Origin: Psococerastis gibbosa
Taxonomy: Eukaryota > Arthropoda > Insecta > Psocodea > Psocidae
Reading direction: 5' to 3'
NCBI GenBank assembly: GCA_963971405.1
Contig: OZ020488.1
Location: forward strand, 20,665,089 to 20,729,088
DNA: 64,000 bases
Of this stretch, positions 24,201 through 39,200 are shown piece after piece. The notes under the pieces were generated by a model. That model worked only from the letters and a program-made list of their open reading frames with translations, was not told the origin of the DNA and made no database searches. A program made the position numbers and the translations under genes. Within the stretch, counting starts at the first letter, position 1, and each line of letters starts with the position of its first letter.

Positions 24201-27200
24201 CTCTATTCTAGTTTATTTGTTTACATTTTTTGTTCATTTTGGTTATTATAATTTTAAGTATTTACGGTAATTGCTTGTGATAATAGATTATACAAATAAA
24301 TTTAAATACAAAACAAAATTTTAAACGCGTGTTTCAAATCAATCAACAAAAACAAAGATGGCGGCGGTCAAACCTGAGCTATCGATCGCAGCGCAAGCTA
24401 AATAACACGTTAACCAACTTGGAAGTGCGTTTAGGATAGCACGCTGGTTAGCTTGGTTATCGGTGTGTTAACTTAACTTGATATAACACACATAACTAGG
24501 TATAACTCGATAACACGAACACTGTGAATACCCTTAAAATTACCAAACACACACATCTATAGAAGTGTTTACAATATATGGATATTGATCCAAACTGGAA
24601 AGATAAAGAAGAAAATACTTCTCATCATTAATTTTGCGTCATTTTATTAATGCCGGTTATTTCGTTTGATTTCGAATCTACAATAAAATCAATAGTGTGA
24701 TATTTCAAAAGTGCAATTAAGCTTCTTCCGTAGATTTAATTATTTTTCAATGAGGGATTTCCACAATAAACATAATTTAAAATTAACTACAAGTGCCTTG
24801 AACAATTGATTGATTAGAGGGGGAAAACTACTTACAACGGTTGGCTTGTAAAAGGCGAGCTCACGATCAGTGGGAGGTCTGAAACCCGGAATTGTTTTGG
24901 CGCATTCGCCATAGACACTATTGAACCGGTGATTAGCCACACCACCAACAGCATGTCGAATAGGCTCAGCCATGCGTTCGGCCTGATAAGTCAACATTGC
25001 TGGATCACAGTATCTCCGCCCTTCGCTTCGTGCAATTTTTCGCACCTCGTACTCCTGAAATTAATTTTACAGCTCAATTAATCTATCTGTTAAATTGTTT
25101 AATGAATGTTTAGGCGGCTATTCCACCGGCCAATTCGTTTCACAAATTCACTAGTGTTTTGAGATTTTTTGTTTGTTTTGTTTTAAGGAGACTATTATGT
25201 AGATACTTAACTTATCTATTATAAATTAAGTTATAATAAGGTAGCAGGCATCATTAATAAGTCTCTACCATATTATAACTTAATTTATAATAGATAAGTT
25301 AAGTATCTACGTAATAGTCTCCTTAAAACAAAAGAAACAAAAAATCTCAAAACACAAGTGAATTAGTGAAGCAAATTGGCCGGTGGAATAGCCGCCCAAT
25401 GAATTTGTGTGCGCAAGGCTCCAGTTACAGTTGTTCAAGACCAACAAGTACTGAAGTATAAGGATTGAAAGAGCCGCCAGAAGATAGAATACAATGACAC
25501 AGGCATGCAGTATTAACAAGGGCTAGTGCTAACCTCACTCAGTCTTTTGTCCATTTCGGGCACAGCCTTCTCCATGGCAGCTTTCTGAATGAACGCACAT
25601 GCCAACTCCATATTGGCTTCAGCTATACTCGAAGCTGCAGCTTCAGCCAGGTCTAGCTGTTGCTTCGCATTTCCTTGCAATGCTGCTGTGAATGAGTTCT
25701 TCAGATTGGTGCTCATTGATGCCAGCATATGGTCGCGGCAGGTGATCATGGCCATTGAACCTAGAATAACATTAACTATATCAATTACCAAATAGGCCGA
25801 CGACCCACATGGATTAAAAATTAATTTATTATTATTTGTGCCGAGACCCCAATTGACAAAATTTTACTTTATTAACCCAATGATAAAAAAACCACCTATG
25901 AATAAATCTTAACATAATTTATTTCCAACAGAAGGTAAAACTTAGCGTCTAAGAAATTGGAGTACGGAACGAAGACTAAAATGAACAAATACCCACCAGT
26001 TAGGCAGCGGACAAAGGTGTGGGCGGCAATACGCATCCGATTTTCATCCGGGTCAACGGAGAAGTCACGACGAACAATATTCTCTGCCGTAGATGCAGCG
26101 ATCTTGATACTGCGGTCCATGACTGGTCCAATCCATTCCTGCACAGCACGCTCCACGGCAGAACGGACCAATGCTTTCAGATGAGGATGAGTCTGGAAGA
26201 TGTTAAGCTGAAAAATAAATTACAATAAGAAAAAGAAAACAAAGGAGGGGGGGGAGGGGTAAGAAAGTCTGCTGTGAGAGGAGTATTCACATTATTGGCT
26301 CACTGAAATCAGAAAGGTATGAGTAGGCGTGAGGCTAAAGGCCAGATGTATAGTAAACACATAATAAGGAAATTAAATTGAAGAAGCTGAGCTATTGAAG
26401 TAGGGCAGTCGGGCAGTGGCTGGCCTAGCTAGCCTAGCCTAGTGCCAGTCAATAATCCTTGGATCCAGAAAGCTGAGTCCAGAATTATGAAAAGTGCCTC
26501 ACCTCCGACTATAATAGATGGTAGAAATATCCCCTACGAAGACCTTGGCCTCTACGATGACCCGGCTCTTACTTAGCATCATCATACCAAAAGAGTGAAC
26601 AAAAAGTTTTTTTTTACTCCCTATTTCTACTGTCTGCGAAATCTGATACAATCATTAAAATTTCCTATCTTCTACAATACTATGCTGATTTGGTTTACAG
26701 TAATTGTAATTAAGACACCTTCGATATCCGCACTCTTGCATGCGATCCATATATAATGTGAAAAAGCGAAATTCCACTCACTTTTACTATTATTTAAGGT
26801 TTTGAATAGTGCAGCTCCCTCATATCTCTATGACCGTCTAAAGCCATTGATTACGCAAAGGAATGGCCTTGTATTACGGATACCTCGACATAACAGAGCT
26901 TTATTTGGTAGTTCGTTTATTTAAATGTCTGCCGTCAGGGAACTCCCTAGATAAGGGAATCAGATTGCAGCCAAAGATTCGTGGGTTTAAAAGTTAGTTA
27001 CTAATTTATGCTAGCAACATAAATTAGGTAGTATGAATAAATTTCAGTAGTTTCCTGCATGCTCTTCGTTTTCGAATACGTTCTATGTCGGTATTTTTTA
27101 AAAATACTTTAGAATAAGATTATTAAACTTAGGTTAACTGTTGTTGTTTTCGTTATGTTGACTATGTACTGTATTTTTGAAAATTGCATGGATTTTTAGG

Positions 27201-30200
27201 ATGTGGGTTTGACAGAAAAAGACGTCTTAAATCTCGTCCCGTAAATTTATGTAGCTTATTGTTAATTATTATCATTATTATTATTGTATTATACTTGAGA
27301 TTGTATGCAAGCCTAGACTGAAATAGAAACCTTTGGGGAGCGGTTTCGTGGTTCGCTTGAAACGTCTCAAACGGCGACCTTTACATTCAAAGCGATGGTC
27401 ATCGTCGTCGATTATCAAACTCTACCGGTACCGTTATATTAAATAAAAAAAGAAGAAGTCCTGTTACCTGTGGAACAATGAGATGGGGAGCTAGATTGCT
27501 TACGCTGGCTACGTTAATGTCTGTGACGTGAAAGCGAGGCTCCACCGGAGGCGGGAGGGTGGGGTTAGGGGTGCCCGCACTGGGCAGCTGGCTCACTGAG
27601 GCTGCTACGAGTTGAGTTGATGTCACAACTTGCTGCATTTCGTCTGCGCTCGGTAAAAGACTTGGTTTGGGCACGGAAGCGAAAACGGCTGGAAAAAACA
27701 CTGGCGTAATTAGTGGGGAACCACAATCTAACTGGATGAGTCTTTGTTGCTCACACAAATTGCTAAATTAATTTTTTTCCTATAAATAATTAATATTTTT
27801 AGATAGTAGAAATAATTTATCAATTTATTGTCATCCGTGTATCGATGAACGTTGGGCCATCCTGTTTGCTAAAATAGCCAAGCAGCTAAAATCTAATAGC
27901 AACACTAATTAAAACAATAAATCCAGAACTAAATCTACGCTATGTAAAAATAACAACGTATTTCACCACATCGAAAACGTAAGTTTACTATTTCGATCTG
28001 CCCTATCTGCAATTTGTTCACTTTTTATATCTGGCTTGGGCGTTATTCATAAGTTAAGTGATCAACTCGAACAATGAATGTATTTGAGCTAATTCCAACA
28101 CATTTAGATGAGATATCGACAGACTAAGACTAATAGAAAAAAAGCTGTTTTTTGCAGTACCATTGTGAAGATTGGACTTACTAATTAATCTGAAGGGAAA
28201 ACCTGTGTCGAATTTACAGTCTACTTACATGGAGGAGCTTGCTGCGGTACTGGTGGCGTTGAAGCATGTTCTTCTTCAGGCTTGCTCAGCTGCTGCTCCA
28301 AACTTTCCAGTTTCTTCGGATCCTTCAGCAAAGTAGTCGGGGTCAACTTGGTAAGGTCAATGTCAAGGCTCTTACAGAGCACTTCGATTTCAAACTTTAA
28401 GTTGAGCTTCAGGTTAGGCTCTCTATGCAGTTCTGCTAATAAATTCATAATAGCCATTGTCCATGGATTTTTCGGCTTAAATACTTTACCTTTTGCGCAT
28501 GACTCCATAACCTACAAACATTAAAATTATTAGGTTTAAGAATAAAAACTGAGTTAAAACTCCTTAATAAAATAAAAAATGCTTCTTCAAACCCCTCCAA
28601 GTAGTGGGCCATGCTCATGTAATAGGCATTTTGGTTGGTGACACGTTTGAGGTCATTTAATGCATTGTAAGGGAGAGGAGGCAAAGGTCCTCTGGCAGCT
28701 CGTCAGAGAACATTTTCTTTTGGAACTTTTTTTTTTTTAGGCCTTGTGACCTTAAGATTCTTTCTCTGCACCAACGACCCTATTGATGTTAGAATACTCT
28801 AATACTGATTCCGAATACGTTGGGTAACCTTCGCTAAGGTAGGTAGCTAACCTTCCGGCTTTGAACGGGCATAACACTCGTATTTTCTCGACCTTTATAA
28901 GAAAAAAATATGTATCCTGAAAAATTAGAGAATTACTGACAATTGTGATTTGACCTTGTACCCATATTAACAGTAGTCATCTTACCTTTGCAACAAATGG
29001 TATGACATAGAGAAGCTCCTGCTGACCTTTTGCATAAGCTTCAATGATCAAACTTTTGAGATCAATGTCAATCATCAATATAGGTTTATTTCTAGCTAGA
29101 GTGAGCATGCCCAGCCAATGGCCAAGATTTTTGAGAAGAGAACGATCGGAGAAGTTTGCAATTCCTTTATCACTACGCAGCAGTACACGTATGTTGCGGT
29201 ACGTTTCTTTGACAACCAGCTTAGTCAATTCATGGATTTTAAGAGTGTCCAAAAAATTCGAGTAGAGTAAATGGAAGTTGAATTCGATGGTGGCTCTTTT
29301 GAGAACCATGTACTGCAATTAAGACAAAAAAATACAGATGGTCACACTGATGTGCTTAATTCACTTGATATGGCATAACACGGCCATGCAAAGTTCCTAG
29401 TGTATCGCTGCCTTGATAAAAAAAAATTTCTGTAGAGAAATGCGGCGCCAATGTACATATGTACGACCTCAGAACCTCTTTTAACAAACACATTTATTTT
29501 ACGTAAATTGAGAAAAGCCATTATGAGCATCAAAGTCACGCATGCAATTTTAATTTACGGCATATTAAGAAAATTGCCAAAAATGTGAAATTGAACATGT
29601 TGCTTTCAAATTCCTGCGTCACATCAAAATAGAAACGCACCTGCGACATCCACAGCCAATGTTCCTTGCACACGAGATCACGAAGCTCATCGCATTTGGC
29701 TTGCAGATTAAGTTGACTTAAGTTGTTAAAAATAAAGCCAATTTTATCTTGTAGAGCCTCCGGTGGAGGTGTAATTTTTTCCTCTTTCTCTTGAGCAATA
29801 AGTAAAGTGTCGATGTTGGTAGCATTGGCGATAGACGGTCGGGCCGGCAGAGTATTAGATGTTGTCACTTTACTTATGGTAGTGGTCGTTGTCAGGGTTG
29901 TTGTTGGTGTAGCCTTCAGTGCAGTTGTCAGAGGGAGAGCCTGTTGCTGCTGGAGCATGACTGCTAGCTGAGGTGGCATCACTGGCCCTTGGGGTCGATT
30001 AGGCGGCTCCTGTGACTGCAGTCCATATTCAACGTACTGAGGGAAAAACAGCAAATCAACAAAAGTATACTTAATGCAAGCCGACCGGGACACTAATCCT
30101 GCCGCAAATATTTATAGGCATAATATACGGTAAATAAATAAATAGAAATAAAATAGATTTTTTCAGTATATTTAGAATTTATGACAGCTAAGTGCTGTAA

Positions 30201-33200
30201 GCTGTATTAGTTTATTATCCATGTTCTGTGATAATGCGGAAACGGGTTTGGCTCGAACTAAGAGGTATACAGTTCCGAACATAACGTGGCAATGGCTTGG
30301 ACTCCACGCATATACGCAAATAAATAATAGCTATTATGGTTTTGTTACAAGAAATATCAATTGGGGTTCACTCAAATATTCATGAGCAATGTCCCAACGT
30401 GATAGTTGAATGTAAAAGTGAAAACCCTATTGTAAATTTTCTAAAAATATGCCCAAGTAAAGGTAGAAACTATTACATTTTATCTAATTGCACAATCTTA
30501 CCATGCACCATTTGAGAGTAGAAGCCCAAGCACAATAACCGCAAGACTACAGGGAGCTGCGTTAGTCTGGGTATCCTTGCTTTAAAAATCATATTATTCT
30601 GATACATAAATTTATGAGGTGCCGTAAATTTAAATACCTAATAGCCAAGGAAATTCTATATGACGCCATTTACAAAACAAAGGTCATTTTATTTCTATTC
30701 CTAGTATATTATATAACTTATGATAATTTACTTACTTCAATGAGATGGGCTGGGAACTCTCCGAAATGTGGTATGTTGGCCACATGTTCACAATACTTCT
30801 GATAATCCTTCAGTTTACTTTTGAATCTATCCAATGCAGCGATCCCGAAGTAATACATCTTAGAGCCAACTGGTTTTCTCAGAGCTTCAAGGACAAACCG
30901 CAGAGCAAGACCAAGGACCATATATGTGGGCACTAAGCCACGCTCAATAATTCCTCCAAACAATTGAGCAGTTACTTGAAGTTCCTTGTCTGGATATTGT
31001 GGAAAAAATTTGTATTCCTCCATTAGATTTTTCACCATGCAGGTAAAAACCTCCTGAAATATAAATATACACAGCATATAAAGAAAGAAAACCTGACAAT
31101 ATTATTGTATTTGACAATTTATAGTAGCATATGTAATAATAATAATAATAATAATGCGTGTATTTATCAAACAACATAACAAATTATACTGAACCGGTGC
31201 CACAAAGCCAAAAAGCAAAAAATATGTAATAAATAGCTTGAAGTACGGCAAAGAATTCAGCAGTAAAAACTGATCAATGAGGTAGAATATATGAAATTAT
31301 TTGACCACATTAAGATAAAAGAGGCTCCAACTCCTTGACTCATTTTCGAGGCATCAGCATAAATATGGGATCATGACGCGACGGGCTACAGTAGTTATCG
31401 AAGATTTACTTGTGGAGGAGTTGTATCTTTGGGTAGATTGTGTAAAGTGAAGACCTTTTCACATGAGCATTACTCTTATGCAGTTTTGACATCAGAGGCG
31501 AACACAACTTACTTCAGGATGGCAAATTGAACTTTAGGCCAGCTACCTTGCGGTCTTCACAGCTGCTTAAGATTTGAACCCTCTACGGGAACTCCGACAG
31601 CCCTTAATGGCAAAAATCATACCCTACAGTCGGCTATGCTATTCCATGCAACACATACGTCTTGGTGTAATGTAACAAAATGTATCGTGATAAGGTCTTA
31701 CCCTGTCCCGTTGTTTTGATGACTCCATAAATCGTTTAAGCATGTCAAGAAAATCTTCAATTGAGAGAGTTGGCAGGGGCTGATGGTTGTATATTCGTTG
31801 AAAATAGCTGTTGGCTTCGTCTTCCACTTCCTTGGTCAACAGGAGATTAGGCTCCCCAAAAATATTGTTGACAACTCCAGGTTTCTCGCCACCACCGGCA
31901 GGACCACGAGATAGGTTCAAGTTAACATTAGGGACCTGGAGATGAAACCATAATATTCAGCAATAATGCATTTCTTCATAACATTGCGCTCAGGGTGGTA
32001 TTCAATTATATCAACTGTGACATGAAGCGAATAGAAGGGAATGTCATTTACCTGACCAGTTGTGGCCACAGCCGTATGTTGCAGCGCAGTTGCAGCTATG
32101 TAGCCAGAAATAAACGGACTCTGCGAAGAGTTCATCATACGAGATGGCGAACCTGGGGTGGTTGAAACTATTGAGCCGAGACCTCCAGACATGCCAGGAA
32201 CAATGTTGATTCCTGCGAGGTTGGAACTCAAACTCGTGATGGGATCCAATTGCGGAGACGGGAAAGCGCTGAATGCCGCGTCAAGTGTACGGTGCCGGAG
32301 AACTCCTGGTGGCTGCTGTCGATTTTTATTCAGCAACAGACTGCAGTTTTGCACCATGGACATGATAGTCTCTGATAGTTCCTACACCAATGAAAGCCAC
32401 CATAATAAAATTAAAATTTCAACTACACACAAATATAATATATTCTAGTCCGATAACCGACAAAAACTGAGACCATGGCTTTAATGGCGGGCCATAATTA
32501 GGAAACTCCTGTTTACTTGGAAGGTTGGCTCCTCCACGAGTTAAAATCTGTTACAATGTCACTGGTAAGCATGTTTCAGCTTGTCCATTGCTGTTTGTAT
32601 TCGGTGTGGGGTAACATTGAAGACGTGAGTCAGTTTGCCGACAGCCAAAAATTTAAAAGGAAACAACACCAACCAATGGGGTCGCAGGCAGGACAAGGTT
32701 CAATGAACCACTACAATTCTACTACTTCCATAAAAAGCCTTTCAAATAATAATAAGACTAGAAGGTTAATCGCATATTATTCGAATACTCTTGGAGAAAA
32801 AAAATCGAACCTCGCACCAAAAATGTTTTAAATTTAATTTATTCTGTTTGATATTCCTAAATTGATTCCACGGCATTAAGTGACATTTGATAAATTACAA
32901 AATCGAATTTTAACAGATGAAAACATAAGCTCAGCTTTGATTTGAGATAGAAATCGGCGCCATATTATTTTTTTTTCTTCAAATATTTACACAATTTTAC
33001 ACAAACCGTTTACCTGCGAGACATTGGGTGCGCAGACTTGCAAGCACCCGAGTATGGTGGTCAATGTATCTTGAGGGAGCTGGGCCACTTTCGAGAGAGC
33101 ATCGTCTTTGACGCCTCCAGCAATTTGTGGACAGCGACGCTGCAGGAACTTTACACAAGGCGCAATAAATGTCTCCCCATGTTCACGGATCTTATCAGTC

Positions 33201-36200
33201 AACCATTTGTCAAGCTTGAGGTATCCACGACGCGAGGCCAGACAAGCCAAGTCAATTACAAAAGGGAAAGTCTGACTTGAGAGAATTAGAGTCAACGCTT
33301 TTAGGTCCTGGAATTACAAAATACACAAAATGAGAGAGGGTAACAAAGAGGGTTCAAAGTTCTCAATGTTGAATTGCTAGGATTGGACACATCGCTCATG
33401 CACGAGAAGTGACACATTTCTAAATATTGACTTTTGAGATAAATCAAATTTTAGTTCTGACCATTTTTTAGTTTTTACTTGTAGTACTATCGAGGCACTT
33501 AATACTTTTGAGATATGACAGTTTACTTGAAAGAGAAGTGTAATTACCACGTCAACGCCTGGAGCACATTCCGAATTATGTCAGTATTGCCAAACCCGAA
33601 GTAGTCAAACTTGACAATGGATCCGTGACAAAACGCACTCTTATGGAAACAAGTTAAACTAGATATGTGACACTACATTCATAAAATTCGCTATATTTTC
33701 CTCGACACTTTTTTTTATATAAATAACTCAATTTTGCAATTTTTTGAAATGTGTCACTTTTCTCGTGCATGAGCGAGCGACATGTTTATCGCGAGTTTCT
33801 ACATGAATATATTGCACGATAGTGTAATGCAGCCCCTATGTGGCTCTCACATCTGCACCAATTACCAAATTAATACAACACGAATACCACGACCCCAACT
33901 AGTTTTGCACCCCAAACGAAACTAAAAGATTTTTTTAAAGGATAGAATCAACTTTATTTAATTTTTAATCACATGACAACAAAAAAAACTTAGACTCAAG
34001 ATTAAAGTGGCTGAATGCTCGATATCATGAATTTATAAAATGTCATTGAATCCCCAGACATCGGTATTAATTTTGCATTTTGAACGATAATGCTGCATCT
34101 TTTGACAGTACCAATAATATCATTGAGACACCCGGCCATCATGATCCCTTTTCTGGTAATCTGAATAACAGTAGGAAAAAAATACATGTAGGAAAGAATT
34201 TCAAGTCAAATCGTGTTGGCTTGGTCTGAGGGTGGATTTGTCAATCAGTGAGCCATGGCACTTTCGGCTATAATTATAGATAGATGATGACACTAACCTG
34301 AGCTATGTCGAGAATACGGCTTAGTTTGGCTTGGTCATTATCACTTCTCATATACCAATCAGCCATAGCGTTCATGACAATTGGTCGTACGCTATGAATA
34401 AGAAGTTGTGTGTTCCACGCATGGTGCAAGATTATTCCACTGTTTGGATGCATTCCCAAGAATGTGGGCAGAAGTAGGCTGATTAACTCTTGGCATAGAA
34501 CGCTCAGCGGAGGTGGATTTTGAAGAAGGCCTAACATGAGTACGTCAGGGCAATGCTGAATTGGAAACTTGAAAACATCTAATACCTGTAATGAAATGAG
34601 CAGAAGATTAAATTCGATTTTTCTCCGTTACTGATGTTGCCACCCATTCATGACAGCCACATAATTGTCACCCAAATTATGCTAACTGACTATGACGAAC
34701 TTAAGATTCCATATTATTTTGTAATTACTATATTCTATGCACATGTGGCATGAGGTACCACCGCAATATACTGAAAACATCAGAAAACTAATGGGCCATG
34801 GTTAAATGGAACTTGATGTGACAGTTTTGACTACAACAACAGGCATCTCGTAGTCACATCCTCCCTCAACAGCTCACATCTCAAGACTCATCTCTTTGGA
34901 TCTTCTTGTTTAACACACTTACACAGAATATTGCTTCATCTATAATTTTTCAGTATCAGTAAATTGTATTAGTGTATTACACGATAGAAAATAAAAACAG
35001 GATAGTTCATAAACCCAGCTGGTTTGTCTGAACAGAGCCATCCTTCACTCATAAAATACAATTATGAGAAACAAAATAATTTTCTCATCCAGAGAATTAC
35101 AACAATTAAAATAAAATTATTGTTATGCACTTATTACACGATTATAATAAAATGATATTATAAATCAAAGAAACTATGTAAGCTTTTCATGGAATGTGCT
35201 AATTATTTATGGGGAAACGCACCTCGTCAAGTTTAAAAGTTGGATAAATAAAACCATAGCCTTCTTCAATACCCAAATGGAATTTATGCATTGCAATTCA
35301 TATGGTTATTTATTTAAATGACGCGAAATACTGCATCTCAGCTCGTTGTATCCATATGAATTGAAAGCTAGTGGTTCGATGCCATGCTTATGATTCCTAA
35401 TTGTCCTTAGACTTCGATCAAAGCCTGGATGTTGAATTCTATATCGATCATCGTAGTAGTTTTATACATTTGATATATAAAATAGCTGAATAGCTTACCT
35501 GAGGATATAATCCACGTTCACTAAGGTACAGAAGAATTTCAATGAGGTCGAGAGATCTCCAAGTGGCGAGCTCCTTGTTGTCACTGTCTGGCGAAGCTTT
35601 CAATAAATCGACAGGAACGGGGTGGTAAGGGAGATCAGCAAAACTCAATGTTTCGGGATTTTTCAATATTTGAACGATAAGTGAATACTGGCCGTCGGTA
35701 TTGTTCCAACGTCGGTAGATAACTTCAACTGGGAACTGGATCCGGTCAAACATGTGGCAAATTCCAGAGAACAACAACAGGAAACTATTTCGATCCTTCA
35801 AGAGAAACTTTGGATTGTCCAATTCCATTAGCACGTCACGCCAAGACATGTTGGGCTGTAGTTCTTTCACTGCCAGCACAAACACTTCCATATTCCATTG
35901 AAGGTCACTGCCACCTGCGCCACTTTTGTCCCCTTTTTCGAAAAAGTTGGGATGTTTCGGATCAATAGGGGGAGAACGCAGCATGCCTGTGATTGTATGG
36001 GCCACGACCACTGCACTGGGTTCACCTCCGCTCAGATTAACAATCATGCTTTTGCAGTTTTCGGTGCTGGATGTGAAAGCAACACCGACATCGGGTACAA
36101 GGTTGGCTAAAGACGTATCCATTTTTGCAGTGCCAGCGTCTTGCTGCTTATCCATAGGTAAGTCAGGACACTCAGGGTAAAGGAGTGGCGATAAAACCAC

Positions 36201-39200
36201 TGGTACGTGTTCACGGGGAAAATCACGCTGCAATCTCTTCCAAAATACTTTCTGAATGTCTGCGTTTACTGAGACTGTTTCAGTAGCTAAACTCGTTAAG
36301 ATCAAATACAGTACCTATAACAAAACAATGACAATAACAACACACTGATTAGCTGGTTCAAGATTACGAATTAGAGTCTTAACATGATAATGGTAAGCAA
36401 TTTTTAGTCTAGCTCATTGGTGACTTGGAAACTATCAAGACTTATTAAAATAAAGATTGCTTTTTTTCGTAACAGTACACTTCTAGAGTAATCAGTGGAA
36501 TTTTTAATAAGAGTAACATGTACCAGAAAATAAAATAAAAAGTAAAAGATATTCATAATCTCTATGGTTTGTTTCTATATTTAAGTTTAACTGTTGCTGT
36601 AGGAACAAATTCTACCCTACAAAGCAAATCCTACTTCTTCTGAACAAACGAGAAAGAAAGAAAATTGTCTAAATTTTCACATTGGGCGAATTTTGGGCTT
36701 TGAACGGTAAAAATTAAAGGTTCCGATATTTTTTAAGAATTCCGCTGAATTTTTCAAGGGAGAACACTAAGATTGTCGGTATATGGGCATGTAGAGTACT
36801 GGTACGGAATTTCACTCGAAAATTTGTCGGTTCGAGACCCCACTTCGGAGGACATGTAAAGCAGGCGGTACCGGGTCTTATAGCCCTAACTCCGCTAGGT
36901 TGGCTCAGTAATACAACAGAAAGTCTTAATTTCTTATAACTTATTAACGATTTCGGTTTTTGTTTCTACATCATATACATACTGTATATGGAATTGATTT
37001 TAGTAACCCAAGTTTACCCGCTGAAATTCCACGACTTCTACCGAATTTATAGGTGTAGGCAATTTTTTTATATTCTACAAAAATGACACTCGATGTCCGG
37101 CGCCACTATGTAGGGCATCTTCATTGTACAATTTCTGTCATTTATGCTCAAATAGTTGACGTGGCTAAAAATGCTGGCAGTAGATTTTTTCCATTGCAAA
37201 GTTCTTTTGTTGACGTTTTTAACCTCGTGGTTTATATCATGGTCAGTATGTTATTGTCAATGTCCACACTTTTTCAACTTTCTCGTTCGATTTGCCTTTC
37301 AAAATGCTTAATTTTTTAAAATTAATGCATGAATACCAGCGTATATGCGTTATGGTACTTCACGTGAGACATCCTGTCATCCAAGGCATTCCTCTTGAGG
37401 TCCATAAACATAACAGGGCCATTGACGAGGAGACTTATGACGGGAGGTATATGTTGAGTATGTTTTACTGTACTAACCTCGGGCGTTGTATCGTGAAGAC
37501 CACCCTCTTGCTGACGAATCCCTTCGGCGTCAACGTATGAAGCGATGAGTTCTGGTAGTTTCTGGCGTACAAACTGACTTGCTAACTTTTCGAATTCAAT
37601 ATTCTCAGACTGTAGAAGTGCCAAGCCAAACACCACTTCTTGGACTGGTGTAAGTTTTAAAAGCTTTCGAAGTTGTGGGAAAAGATTGGCGTTTGGTTTC
37701 AACGTCTATAACGGAAAATGAAGAACAAAATATTGTACTGAGTTGATAGGCGAAGTTAAAAGGTATGTAACCCCCCCCCCCCCCTTCAACAAGCACTTAT
37801 AAACTTAAGTAATTATAAAAAAACAGTATATGGAAGATTTTTTATTTATATGACAAAGCCTGCCAATGGGGCCACATGCCTTCAGTTGAAACTGAAAAAA
37901 AGCATTGCCCACATAAAAAAACAGGTCAAGCATGTCAAAATTGTCAATAACGTAAGAGATACTGAGACATTTCCGAATATGCGTCATGTCACCCACGTTA
38001 CCTTACAGCAGTTCTTCCCTTAAAGTTACTGGGGACTACAAGTATTAAGTATCGGGTTTTGGGGTGCCAATATTCTATGCACCATATCATCTTAATGAGC
38101 ACATCTAATATTAATTAAGTCATAAAACACAAAACCCATATAAGAAGAATTATTAAAATAAGGGAAGAGTATACATGCAGACGCGAAACCACCTCAGCAG
38201 ATGGGGGTAAATCGACGACAAAAATGCGGTGAGAACACGCAGGAGTGATCTGGACCGTGGAAATCAGAACGCAATTCAGGCACTTTTTGGGATTTGGTAA
38301 GTTAAATTGTTGACTTACATTTCATATCGTTGCGGAGTATTTCCTAGCAACTACAAAAGTGCCCTTGTTCAAGGGGTTTGGTGCCCTATTTTCGACGAGG
38401 AATAATAATACACTTCTGCGACTTTCCCTATACTGCCAATAGGAGACACTAAAGGTGACATTGAAGTTGTAAATAATTTGTCGTCGTGTTTTCTTATCCC
38501 ATATGATCATATTTAACAATACTAGCCTACAACCATGTGATCAGCCTTGCGATGAAGGTTACTATACAAGACACTATTTTCACATCTGATTACATTCACG
38601 CTTTGGGCACTTATTTTACAACACGGAATTACATCAGAGTGAAAATTATTTCTATTTCCTGCATGGCACTATTCCACTTCGGTGTACACGAGTTTGGACT
38701 CATTTCCACAGACATTGTATTAATCAAATTGCCACAGGGTTCATAACATCACAGAGAGAGTGGCGTAATGACGAGCTCTACGCGATATACCGATAAGCTC
38801 CGAAATCAAGAGAGTCCGCATCAGGTGGCGAGGGCACGTGGAACGAATGCCAAAAATAGGGCTAAAAGAGCAGCCTTACACAAGGTTCCCCAAGGGAGAA
38901 GACGAGTGGGACAACCACGGATACAATGGCAGGAAGACATCGAGGTGGATCTGTCCACCCTTGGCGTCGATGACTGGCGAAGGAGAGTGCAGAATCGCAC
39001 AGGCTGGTGCAATGTGATAGAACAGGCGAAGGCCCTTCACGGGCCGTAGCGCCAAGAAGTAAGGGACAGGGTTTATAACAAAAATTTTAGACATTTAATT
39101 TATGTGATTTCCGCAGTTTTTGGAATTTCAGTTCGAAAATTCACACTCTGGTTTACTTTTGGGCGAGGAATGCGAATCCGTCAGCAGAGAAGGCAATATT

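Noticed and set aside
34800-34990. Possible LINE tail in a CNOT1 intron
   Set aside because: The reading is only loosely LINE-like, with no diagnostic motif, so it is not listed as a feature.
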